DNA of 64,000 bases, from the NCBI GenBank assembly GCA_017854855.1, contig JAFMGZ010000001.1, forward strand, positions 1-64,000, read 5' to 3'. The notes under the pieces are model-generated. The model saw only the letters and a program-made list of their open reading frames with translations. It had not been told where the DNA came from and ran no database searches. Shown piece by piece: positions 18,464 through 26,906 of the stretch (its first letter is position 1; each line of letters starts with the position of its first letter). Origin of the DNA: Sulfitobacter sp. (GTDB lineage Bacteria > Pseudomonadota > Alphaproteobacteria > Rhodobacterales > Rhodobacteraceae). The translations under genes and the position numbers were made by a program.

Positions 18464-18892
18464 ATGCAGGCAATGCAAACACTTCCAAATCCGCGACGCG
18501 CAGTTGCAGGGCAAAACTGTCTGATCGTTGAAGACAGCGCATTTGACAGCGAAAAATTGACCCGCGTGATCCACAACATCAAAACCAACCTGGTGGTCGA
18601 AGTGGCATCAACCCTGCGCGCCGCGCGCGATGCCCTTGAAAAGGGCAAGCCACGGCTGATCCTTTTGGATAACAATCTGCCGGACGGATTGGGCACGAAT
18701 TTCGCGCTGGAACTTTCGCGTGATCCAAAATTTTCGGATATCCCCATCATCTTGGTCAGTGACTGGCCCTCACCCTTTATGTGGGAAAAGGCGGCAACAG
18801 CGGGGGTTGCCTATGTGCTGAGCAAAATGGAATTCGATGCACGCTATGTGCGCGCGGCCCTTAGCGGGCAAAAGGCCAACCGGCTGAACTGA
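18464..18892 (+). CDS. Stand-alone response-regulator receiver domain
   Basis: 142-residue protein consisting of one CheY-like receiver domain with a short basic N-terminal extension. The acidic pair E23-D24 (LIVEDSAFD), the phosphoacceptor D69 (LILLDNNLPDG), S99 (ILVSD) and K121 (VLSKMEF) are all in place, so it should be phosphorylated. There is no output domain, so it probably acts by protein contact or as a phosphate relay. No histidine kinase is next to it; it is flanked by alkB and a VWA protein with gaps of 115 and 82 bases. A GAGGGGG run serves as ribosome site. Confidence 0.9.
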   Translation: MQAMQTLPNPRRAVAGQNCLIVEDSAFDSEKLTRVIHNIKTNLVVEVASTLRAARDALEKGKPRLILLDNNLPDGLGTNFALELSRDPKFSDIPIILVSDWPSPFMWEKAATAGVAYVLSKMEFDARYVRAALSGQKANRLN

Positions 18893-18974
18893 TCCGACCG
18901 CAGGCACCGGTGATCTGGGGAATTTACACCATGCAACCGAAAGCCTAACCTGCCCCTGTCTGCCACATCTGCCG

Positions 18975-19832
18975 ATGGGATCCGCCATGACTGCCCCGTC
19001 CAATCGCGCCCGCCACCTGCACCGTATTGCGCCGATTCTTTTGGGCCTGATGTTGTCATGTTTCATGCCCGCACCCGCCACCGCGCAAATGACCGAGGTG
19101 GATCTTGAACTGGTCCTTTTGGTAGATGTATCGCGCTCCATGTCAGAAGAGGAGTTGGAACTGCAGCGGCGCGGCTATGCCGAAGCGCTGAGGTCGGAGG
19201 ATGTTTTTCAGGCTGTCCAATCTGGCCTGCTGCAGACATTGGCCTTGACCTATGTTGAATGGGCCGGGTCGCAGGAAGTCATCGTAGACTGGCAGTTGAT
19301 CGAAGGGCGCGATGACCTGAACGCCTTTGCCGACCGGCTGACGGCCCGGTTCAACCCGTCGATGCGCCGCACCTCGATCTCAGGCGCGCTTGGCTTTGCT
19401 GCCGGGCTGATTGAGGGGAATGCATACCGGGGGCTGCGCCGTGTCATCGACATTTCGGGTGATGGGCCCAACAATCTGGGGCCTCTCGTGACCCGCGCGC
19501 GCGATGAAACCATCGCCAAGGGGATCACCATCAACGGACTGCCCCTGATGACCGCAGAAGGCAGCATCATGTTCTTTCATCTGGACCGGCTGGACATCTA
19601 TTACCAAAGCTGTGTGATCGGCGGCAGCGGGGCCTTTGTGATCCCGGTTTATGTCTGGTCCGATTTCGCGACGGCCGTGCGCCGCAAACTGGTGTTGGAA
19701 ATCGCAAGCCACGCCCCAGCACCCCGGATCATCAAGGCACAGGCCCCGGCAAGAGACCCAAGCGACTGCCGCATCGGCGAAAAGATATGGCGCGAATGGC
19801 AGCAGAACCGCCAGTTTTTCTATGATCCCTGA
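18975..19832 (+). CDS. DUF1194 von Willebrand factor A-like secreted protein
   Basis: Exported 285-residue protein with a signal peptide (cut probably after PAPATAQ near residue 37; an internal Met at residue 5 is an alternative start). The mature part begins a VWA-like fold with a metal-ion-dependent adhesion site D-x-S-x-S in VLLVDVSRSMS near residue 50, a Thr position in RTSISGALGFA and DISGDGPNN further on. This matches DUF1194, common in Rhodobacterales and Rhizobiales, of unknown function. It may bind a protein partner in the periplasm in a metal-dependent way. It faces ccrM, with a minus-strand terminator in between. Confidence 0.85.
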   Translation: MGSAMTAPSNRARHLHRIAPILLGLMLSCFMPAPATAQMTEVDLELVLLVDVSRSMSEEELELQRRGYAEALRSEDVFQAVQSGLLQTLALTYVEWAGSQEVIVDWQLIEGRDDLNAFADRLTARFNPSMRRTSISGALGFAAGLIEGNAYRGLRRVIDISGDGPNNLGPLVTRARDETIAKGITINGLPLMTAEGSIMFFHLDRLDIYYQSCVIGGSGAFVIPVYVWSDFATAVRRKLVLEIASHAPAPRIIKAQAPARDPSDCRIGEKIWREWQQNRQFFYDP

Positions 19833-19868
19833 AAACCGTTACTTGGCTGCGGCACCCATGCGCAAAAC

Positions 19869-19897
19869 AAAAAAAGACCCCGCCACAAGGGCGGGGT
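19869..19897 (-). terminator. Rho-independent terminator of ccrM
   Basis: Read on the minus strand, an 8-pair GC stem (ACCCCGCC with GGCGGGGT, loop of five) is followed by C and seven T. It lies 65 bases after the ccrM stop. Confidence 0.85.
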
Positions 19898-19961
19898 TCA
19901 GGTGAGTGCCGTTAACACCCCTCATGAGGAGGGATGAAGGCACCGGCGGTGTTCGGAAAAC

Positions 19962-21178
<1,217 letters not shown>

Positions 21179-21784
21179 CTACAACATCTTGTGTACGGGT
21201 TTGAACGAACGTCTATGGTGTGGGGTCACCCCAAGATTTTGAAGCGCCTCCATGTGCTTTTTTGATCCATATCCCATGTTGGTTTCCCATCCATAGCCTG
21301 GGTGCTGTTGCGCCAATGACAACATGACATAATCCCGACATATTTTGGCCATAATTGAGGCCGCCGAAATGCTCTGTGACCGGGCATCTCCCTTGATGAT
21401 TGTCTGGGCAGGAAGGACCAGATCGCGTGGCACCATATTGCCATCAATCAGGGCATAATCAGCCGGCACCTTCAGCCCGTCCAATGCGCGCGTCATGGCA
21501 AGGTGGCTGGCACGCAGGATGTTCAGCCTGTCGATTTCCTGAACCGAGGCATGGGCGATGCTGACATCGGCAACCTGAATGATTTCATCATACAGCCGTT
21601 GGCGGGCTTTCTGGCTCAGCTTCTTGGAATCGTTCAACCCTTCGGGAATCCGATCAGGGTCCAGCACGACAGCTGCGGCTGTCACCGGCCCGGCCAAGGG
21701 GCCACGGCCCACTTCATCAACACCGGCAATGCGCAGGTATCCCTGTGCCATGGCGGTCTGTTCAAAACTGAAATCTGGTTTCAT
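21179..21784 (-). CDS. rnhB: Ribonuclease HII
   Basis: Cuts the RNA strand of RNA-DNA hybrids and starts removal of misincorporated ribonucleotides. At 201 residues it is of normal length. The acidic metal-binding residues are in GVDEVGRGPLAGPV near residue 22 (Asp-Glu) and YALIDGN near residue 115 (Asp), with SISAASIMAKICRD and HPGYGWETNMGYGSKKHMEAL in the C-terminal half, all typical of RnhB. It precedes ccrM on the same strand with a 116-base gap holding the probable ccrM promoter. The upstream side carries a minus-strand terminator belonging to the neighbouring gene. Confidence 0.96.
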   Translation of the reverse strand: MKPDFSFEQTAMAQGYLRIAGVDEVGRGPLAGPVTAAAVVLDPDRIPEGLNDSKKLSQKARQRLYDEIIQVADVSIAHASVQEIDRLNILRASHLAMTRALDGLKVPADYALIDGNMVPRDLVLPAQTIIKGDARSQSISAASIMAKICRDYVMLSLAQQHPGYGWETNMGYGSKKHMEALQNLGVTPHHRRSFKPVHKML

Positions 21785-21831
21785 CCCCTCTCAAGACCCA
21801 AAGATCGGGCCAAGCTCAACCCCTGGGCATG

Positions 21832-21861
21832 AAAAAAGGGAAGATGCCCGAACATCTTCCC
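21832..21861 (-). terminator. Rho-independent terminator after the RYDPP-repeat gene
   Basis: On the minus strand, GGGAAGATG and CATCTTCCC form a perfect 9-pair stem with a six-base loop, followed by six T. It ends transcription of the gene at 21906 before rnhB. A second 8-pair stem (21867-21874 with 21885-21892, ATCCGGGC/GCCCGGAT) lies just before it without a T run. Confidence 0.88.
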
Positions 21862-21905
21862 CAGTCATCCGGGCGGCAGGGGCTGCCCGGATCAGGACGC
21901 GGGTG

Positions 21906-22445
21906 TTACCCCCGCGCCAAACGGTAGCCCGCGTCGCGCAGACAGCGCGCCTCATAGCCACGGCGGTACCCATCGCGGGTCTTGAAGCTGAAGTTGCAAT
22001 GCTGGGGCAGACGGTGGGCAAAACTGTAGTTACGTTGCAGGCAGCGGTTGCCGAACATCCGCACCTTGCCGTGACGGGTTTCAAGGCTGCGCAGGCATTG
22101 CCCAGGCAGCAGCTTGCGGTTCACGCGCTCGGGCAATGGTCTGGCTTGGGGCTTATGGCCGTATTGCGGGTCGTAACGTGGAGGGTCGTAGCGGGGCGGG
22201 TCATAGCGGGGGGAATCGTAGCGCGGCGGATGTTGTTTATGGACCTGCTGGACGGGTGCGGGCTCATGTCGGTTGGCATCGCGATCCTTTTTCTTGTCGT
22301 GGATAATCTTGCCCACAACGGCAAGGCCCAGAATGGCTGCGACAACGCGGGCCGTATCATTTTCACCCGCACGGGCCGGGACCGCGCCGATCGCGGTCAA
22401 TGCGATGGCAGCGGCGGTGATGGTGGCAATAAACTTGCGGTACAT
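21906..22445 (-). CDS. Periplasmic protein with RYDPP repeats, unknown function
   Basis: 179-residue exported protein that I do not recognise. The start chosen is ATG 22445, with AAAGGAC eight bases upstream; it gives a signal peptide ending in VPARA. A short hydrophobic segment (ARVVAAILGLAVVG) follows, then a charged stretch DKKKDRDAN, four tandem R-Y-D-x-P units in a proline-rich linker, and a C-terminal domain with four cysteines (GQCLRSL, GNRCLQR, QHCNFSF, EARCLRD), which could form two disulfides. The layout suggests an inner-membrane-tethered or periplasmic protein with an extended spacer that may span toward the wall. It has its own terminator. Confidence 0.7.
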   Translation of the reverse strand: MYRKFIATITAAAIALTAIGAVPARAGENDTARVVAAILGLAVVGKIIHDKKKDRDANRHEPAPVQQVHKQHPPRYDSPRYDPPRYDPPRYDPQYGHKPQARPLPERVNRKLLPGQCLRSLETRHGKVRMFGNRCLQRNYSFAHRLPQHCNFSFKTRDGYRRGYEARCLRDAGYRLARG

Positions 22446-22613
22446 GTGATATGTCCTTTCCAAGAGGAGTGCGGGAAGATCCGCGCTTTCATGGGATCAG
22501 ACTGGATGCACCCTTTGCAGACAGGCAATAACACCGGGTTGTTATCGAATATCATGCGCTGTGCCGGGGCCTGGATATTGAATAACATCCGTCAAAGGCG
22601 CATCAATCGGGTT

Positions 22614-22907
22614 ATGAAACACAACATTCTCCTCCCTCTCGCTACAGCGCTGCTGATCGCACTGGCCCTGCCCGTGCAGGCGGCGGGCTGTTATGCTGAC
22701 TACAAGGCCAAACAGGACAATCCGCTGCGGCTGCATTACGGTGTGGCGCAGATCAATGGTCCATGTGATGCGGCCAGTGCCGCCTCAGAACTGGCTCCGC
22801 GCCTTGCCTCCCGGGGCTGGACGCTTTTGAACATCCTCTCTGTTTTCGGTGAGGACGGACTTGCGCAAAGGAAAGACAGTGCCGGATCAAATTACCTCCG
22901 CTTCTGA
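22614..22907 (+). CDS. Small secreted protein, unknown function
   Basis: 97-residue protein with a clear Sec signal (LLPLATALLIALALPVQAAG, cut near residue 23). The mature part has two cysteines (GCYADYK and GPCDAAS) that may pair, and looks like a short helical domain. ATG 22614 is chosen because it opens the signal peptide; the open frame extends far upstream without coding character. It overlaps the next gene by 29 bases, so the two are likely translated from one transcript and may act together. I do not recognise a family. Confidence 0.7.
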   Translation: MKHNILLPLATALLIALALPVQAAGCYADYKAKQDNPLRLHYGVAQINGPCDAASAASELAPRLASRGWTLLNILSVFGEDGLAQRKDSAGSNYLRF

Positions 22908-23571
22908 CATACGCCGGTTTGTGGGGCTGGGGATTGCCGCGATCGTGGGATTGCTGGTCGTTGGGGCCGTTGTGCTGTTCTGGACATTGCCGGACGCCAA
23001 TCTGTTCAATGCACAGGTCGAACGCATCTTTGTCGAGAATGACGATCTGACCAGCGGATCAGAGATCAAACTGCTTGAGATCCTGGCGCAATCGGGCACT
23101 GCATTTTCCGACACACTGGCCAGTTACAGGATGGTCATCTTTGTCCTGCTGGTTTTCGCCGCCGCGATGCTGAGTGCGGCCCTGGTTTTCCTGATCATGC
23201 TGATCACCTTCAACCGCCGCATGGCACAGATCGAGCGGGCGGGCATTCAGGTCAATTCGCTTTTGATCAGCCGCGAGGAAAACACCGTCTATCTGAACAA
23301 CCTCGGATTCAAGCTGACCGCAGCCGCGATGGAGACCATGTCCGTGCTGGCAGAGGCGCGGATGGATGATGACGTCATGTCGGGTTCCGAGATCGAAGGC
23401 GTGATTTCAGGCCGGGATGCCGCCGATTGTGACGAAGCGGCGGGTGCCACGCGCATCAAACGCCTGCGCGATACGCTGGGCAATCAGATCGTGTCAGAAT
23501 TGCTGGTCAAAAATATCGCCCGGCGCGGTTATATGCTGGCCATCGACAAAGAGGTGATCAAGGTCATCTGA
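22879..23571 (+). CDS. Two-TM membrane protein with C-terminal OmpR-like winged helix
   Basis: 230-residue protein started from GTG 22879, which has AAAGGA six bases upstream; an in-frame earlier start at 22849 is less likely. Two membrane helices (about residues 14-35 and 83-107) enclose a loop of about 47 residues expected in the periplasm. The cytoplasmic C-terminus, from FKLTAAAMETMSVL to the end, follows the pattern of OmpR/PhoB winged-helix domains: L-T-x-x-A-x-E at the start, then TRIKRLRDTLGN as recognition helix and NIARRGYML as the wing. This suggests a membrane-bound transcription regulator like ToxR or CadC but with inverted order. It is likely co-expressed with the small secreted protein. 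Confidence 0.6.
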   Translation: MPDQITSASDIRRFVGLGIAAIVGLLVVGAVVLFWTLPDANLFNAQVERIFVENDDLTSGSEIKLLEILAQSGTAFSDTLASYRMVIFVLLVFAAAMLSAALVFLIMLITFNRRMAQIERAGIQVNSLLISREENTVYLNNLGFKLTAAAMETMSVLAEARMDDDVMSGSEIEGVISGRDAADCDEAAGATRIKRLRDTLGNQIVSELLVKNIARRGYMLAIDKEVIKVI

Positions 23572-23573
23572 AC

Positions 23574-23603
23574 GCGCGTATCAGCCGTCAGGCTGATGGC
23601 GCT
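23574..23603 (+). terminator. Stem-loop after the winged-helix membrane protein
   Basis: ATCAGCC (23580-23586) and GGCTGAT (23591-23597) form a perfect 7-pair stem with loop GTCA, with GCGC/GCGC complementarity just outside. It starts within ten bases of the stop but lacks a T run, so it may be a weak or Rho-assisted terminator. Confidence 0.4.
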
Positions 23604-23678
23604 GTCGCACGGGCCCTCTGGTCAAGCGTGGCCTTCCCTGTCTAGGGTGCATCATCACCACGTCAAAGGAAGACCAAC

Positions 23679-24452
23679 ATGCCCGTTCCCGTAAATCCGT
23701 TCAAGAAAGCCCTCAAAGAAGGACAGACTGTTTTTGGCTGTTGGCTGGGCCTTGCCGATACTTTCAGCGCAGAGCTGATGGGAACAGCCGGGTTTGACTG
23801 GCTTTTGATCGACGGGGAACATGGGCCAAACGACCTGCGTTCCATTCTGGCGCAATTGCAGGTGCTTGAGGCATCAGACAGCCATGCGGTGGTCCGGGTG
23901 CCCATCGGTGAAACATATCTGCTCAAACAGATTCTGGATGCAGGGGCGCAGACCGTGCTGGTGCCGATGGTCGATTCCGCCGAACAGGCGCGGCAGCTGG
24001 TGCGCGATGTCACCTATCCGCCGCATGGCGACCGCGGTGTCGGCTATGCCTTGACGCGGGCTTCGCGTTTTTCACAGATCAAGGATTACGGCACGACCGC
24101 CGATGCCCAGACCTGTCTGTTGGTGCAGGTCGAAAACCGCAAGGGGATCGCCGCGCTTGATGACATTCTGGAGATTGAAGGGATTGACGGTGTGTTCATC
24201 GGCCCCGCCGATCTGGCTGCGGATATGGGGCATATGGGCAACGCGCTGCATCCAGATGTGCAGGCCGTGATCATGGACGCCCTGCGCCGCATTCGGGCAG
24301 CGGGCAAAGCGCCCGGCATTCTGTCCACAACAGATCACGTGACCGACGCCGCGCTTGAGGCGGGTGCCCAGTTTGTTGCGGTGGGCGCGGATATCTTGTT
24401 GCTGACCCACAATGCACAGGCGCTGAGCGCCAAGTGGAAATCGCGCAGCTGA
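23679..24452 (+). CDS. HpcH/HpaI family aldolase
   Basis: Class II metal-dependent aldolase splitting 2-oxo acids to pyruvate and an aldehyde, for example 4-hydroxy-2-oxoheptanedioate. The 257-residue protein has the family motifs: LLIDGEHGPND (catalytic His, near residue 46), VVRVPIGE (Arg), VLVPMVDSAEQA, GDRGVGYALTRAS, LLVQVENRKGI with the metal-binding Glu, and FIGPADLAADMGH with the metal-binding Asp. It is followed after one base by an MFS transporter gene, suggesting uptake of a substrate that is then cleaved. No 4-hydroxyphenylacetate or aromatic meta-cleavage cluster is adjacent, so the physiological substrate is open. Confidence 0.9.
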   Translation: MPVPVNPFKKALKEGQTVFGCWLGLADTFSAELMGTAGFDWLLIDGEHGPNDLRSILAQLQVLEASDSHAVVRVPIGETYLLKQILDAGAQTVLVPMVDSAEQARQLVRDVTYPPHGDRGVGYALTRASRFSQIKDYGTTADAQTCLLVQVENRKGIAALDDILEIEGIDGVFIGPADLAADMGHMGNALHPDVQAVIMDALRRIRAAGKAPGILSTTDHVTDAALEAGAQFVAVGADILLLTHNAQALSAKWKSRS

Positions 24453-24453
24453 C

Positions 24454-25629
24454 ATGAACGCAGGGATCTTCCTGTTGGGGCTGGCCTATGTGCTCAGCCA
24501 GTTTTTTCGCGCCTTTCTGGCTGTTCTGGCCGAAATACTGGAAACCGACATCGGGGCGAGCCCGGATGATCTGGCCTTTGCCTCGGGGCTTTGGTTCTTT
24601 GCCTTTGCGGCCTGCCAAATTCCCATCGGCATGGCGCTGGACAATGTCGGGCCAAGGCGCACTGCCGGTTGGCTGTTGCTGCTGGGGGGTGCGGGCGGGG
24701 CTGCTGTCTTTGCCATGGCCACGACGCCTGCGCATATCAGCATCGCGATGGCCCTGATTGGGGTCGGCTGCGCACCGGTTCTTATGGCTTCTTACTATAT
24801 TTTTGCCCGGGAATATCCGCCGGCGCAATTTGCGGTTCTGGCCTCTGTCATGGTGGGGCTGGGCAGCCTTGGGAACCTTTTTGCCTCTTATCCGATGGCG
24901 ATTGCCGCGCAAATGCTGGGCTGGCGCATATCCCTTTGGGGATTGGCGGCTCTTTGTGCACTGGTTGCCTTTGGCACGCTTGGGCTGGTCAAGGACCCGG
25001 CCAGGGTTACCGGCCCGCTGCGCGGATCACTGGCGCAGTTGCTGCGCATCAGGGGGCTATGGCTGATCTTTCCGTTGATGGGGGTCAGCTATGCCTTTCC
25101 GGCGGCGATGCGTGGCTTGTGGATCGGACCCTATTTGGCTGATGTTTTTGACGCCGATACCGTGATGATCGGGCAGGCCAGCCTGTTGATGGGGCTTGCC
25201 ATGGTTCTGGGGGCTTTGGCCTATGGGGCGGTTGACCGGATCAGCCCCTCGCGCAAATGGCTGATTGCCGGTGGCTCTGGGGTTGCGCTGATTGCAGGGC
25301 TTGCGCTGGTGCTCTGGCCCGCGGCGAGCATGGCGATCAGCCTGACCTCAATTTGCATCATCGGCTTTTTCGGGGCGACCTATCCGGTGATCATGGCCCA
25401 TGGTCGCAGTTTCCTTCCGCCGCATATGATTGGCCGGGGGGTCACCATGCTGAACCTGTTCAGCATTGGCGGCGTGGGTATCGTCCAGTTTCTGTCAGGT
25501 CGGATTTACCGCGCAGCCCTGCCCGCCGAAACAGCCGCAGCGCCCTATGTCGCGGTCTTTGTGCTGTTCTCAGCGGTGTTTGTCCTGGGGTACGCGGTCT
25601 ATCTGTTCAGCAGCGACCGGGCGGATTGA
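24454..25629 (+). CDS. MFS transporter
   Basis: Twelve-helix inner-membrane carrier of 391 residues. The first helix begins directly at the N-terminus, and LDNVGPRRTAGW after helix 2 is the cytoplasmic loop 2-3 signature of the major facilitator superfamily (typically G-x-x-x-D-R-x-G-R-R). The central loop after helix 6 (KDPARVTG) is short. Its ATG follows the aldolase stop by one base, so the two likely form an uptake-and-cleavage unit. The last 60 bases overlap the tail of the convergent DUF3095 gene. Substrate unknown. Confidence 0.88.
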   Translation: MNAGIFLLGLAYVLSQFFRAFLAVLAEILETDIGASPDDLAFASGLWFFAFAACQIPIGMALDNVGPRRTAGWLLLLGGAGGAAVFAMATTPAHISIAMALIGVGCAPVLMASYYIFAREYPPAQFAVLASVMVGLGSLGNLFASYPMAIAAQMLGWRISLWGLAALCALVAFGTLGLVKDPARVTGPLRGSLAQLLRIRGLWLIFPLMGVSYAFPAAMRGLWIGPYLADVFDADTVMIGQASLLMGLAMVLGALAYGAVDRISPSRKWLIAGGSGVALIAGLALVLWPAASMAISLTSICIIGFFGATYPVIMAHGRSFLPPHMIGRGVTMLNLFSIGGVGIVQFLSGRIYRAALPAETAAAPYVAVFVLFSAVFVLGYAVYLFSSDRAD

Positions 25630-26769
25630 TCGCTTTTTCATCTGCGACGCCGCCAGCGTATAGCCCCCCGCCGCACCATCAACAAAATGCACATGATCAT
25701 CCGTCAGGATCGATGGGACGATGCAGGTCATCATCGCGGCATCCTGTGTGGCTGTGCCGTATCGGATCAGGCCCATGGCTTCGGCGTCGCGCAATACCGT
25801 TTCGATCTGCGCCTGCGTTTCAGGATCGCAATCAAGTGTCATCTTGAGACCGTCGTCCAGCTTGCGAAAATCGGCGTTCTCTGCGACCACGCGGGCATAG
25901 CGGCGCGCGTCAAAGCCAGCCAGCGTGATCCCGGTGCGTATCAGCAGCCACGCCACAAAAGATTCAAAAAGCGCCTTGGCGCGGGCTGCGCCCAGCGATC
26001 CGGCACCGCGCGTCGCATGTGCCTCAAGGCGCGCACCTTGTGGCGGCCAGCTTGATCCCGGACCGGTGGCGGGCGCAGGGTGGCCCCCACGCTCAAGCCC
26101 CTGTGCCAGGGCCACAATGTGGTCATAGACATCGGCAACCCTGTCTGGTGCCGCATCCGGCACCGGCGCGACAAGGACTGACAGGATCGTGCCATTACGG
26201 GCAGGCATCGGTGACCAGCGGCACGACAGCCCGGTCAGATCCGGCAGGCTACCTTGCGGGGCGGGGTCCAGCAGATAGTGCCCTGCCTTCATCTGCGTTT
26301 CCGCCCAAAGCAGGCCACCGCCGTCAAACATCGCGTAATCGGCCCCTTCGGACACCTGAAACCGCGCCACGCGCACATCCGTGCCAGCGGCACGTGCGTC
26401 CGCCACAGGAACCAGCGCCACACGCATTTCCAGCCCGAATTCGGCCTGTGCCCAGCGCGCCACCCTGGCCAAGGCGTCCCTTGCGGCGGCACAATCTTCG
26501 GGCCGCACCGCAAAACCCGCGCCGTCACCACCAAACACAAAGGGAAATGACGCCCCCCTGAGCGCATTCATCATGGCGGAAATCACAGCGGCACCGACCA
26601 TGTTCACGGTCTTATAGCGCCCCTCGTTGATCAAACCCGTCGAATTCACGATATCGGCCACGCCAATCCACCAATCATGCGGCAATGAGGTGTAGCGTGC
26701 TGACCGGGTCAGCTCATCAAAGGCACTGATGCGCGGCAATTGAGGGTAGAATTGATCCGTCACCGTCAT
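25570..26769 (-). CDS. DUF3095 protein, nucleotide-cyclase-like
   Basis: 399-residue cytosolic protein of the DUF3095 family. The start is ATG 26769 with GGAG eight bases upstream; earlier in-frame codons lack a ribosome site. The N-terminal half resembles a class III nucleotide cyclase fold: WWIGVADIVNSTGLI near residue 40 looks like the first metal-binding Asp strand, and PFVFGGDGAGFAV near residue 82 like the hairpin carrying the second Asp. The C-terminal half (LRDAEAMGLIRYGT, VHFVDGAAGGYTLAA) is family-specific. Cyclase activity is inferred, not known. It ends inside the MFS gene with a 60-base convergent overlap and is divergent from asd. Confidence 0.85.
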   Translation of the reverse strand: MTVTDQFYPQLPRISAFDELTRSARYTSLPHDWWIGVADIVNSTGLINEGRYKTVNMVGAAVISAMMNALRGASFPFVFGGDGAGFAVRPEDCAAARDALARVARWAQAEFGLEMRVALVPVADARAAGTDVRVARFQVSEGADYAMFDGGGLLWAETQMKAGHYLLDPAPQGSLPDLTGLSCRWSPMPARNGTILSVLVAPVPDAAPDRVADVYDHIVALAQGLERGGHPAPATGPGSSWPPQGARLEAHATRGAGSLGAARAKALFESFVAWLLIRTGITLAGFDARRYARVVAENADFRKLDDGLKMTLDCDPETQAQIETVLRDAEAMGLIRYGTATQDAAMMTCIVPSILTDDHVHFVDGAAGGYTLAASQMKKRSIRPVAAEQIDRVPQDKHR

Positions 26770-26906
26770 CACAAAAGCTCCGCTTGCTGCTGCTTGTCTA
26801 CCACGCTGACACACCCGCCGACCAGCCATGCCGCGCAAGGCCTTTTCATGGGTTCCCAAGCGGTGTATGTGCCGCCAACCATCCCTAAATATATCGGAGA
26901 AATCAG

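Noticed and set aside
18418-18465. Possible hairpin covering the ribosome site of the receiver-domain gene
   Set aside because: The complementary arms (GGCACCCC and GGGGGCGCC) need a bulge and an off-centre loop; too weak to call a riboswitch or thermometer.
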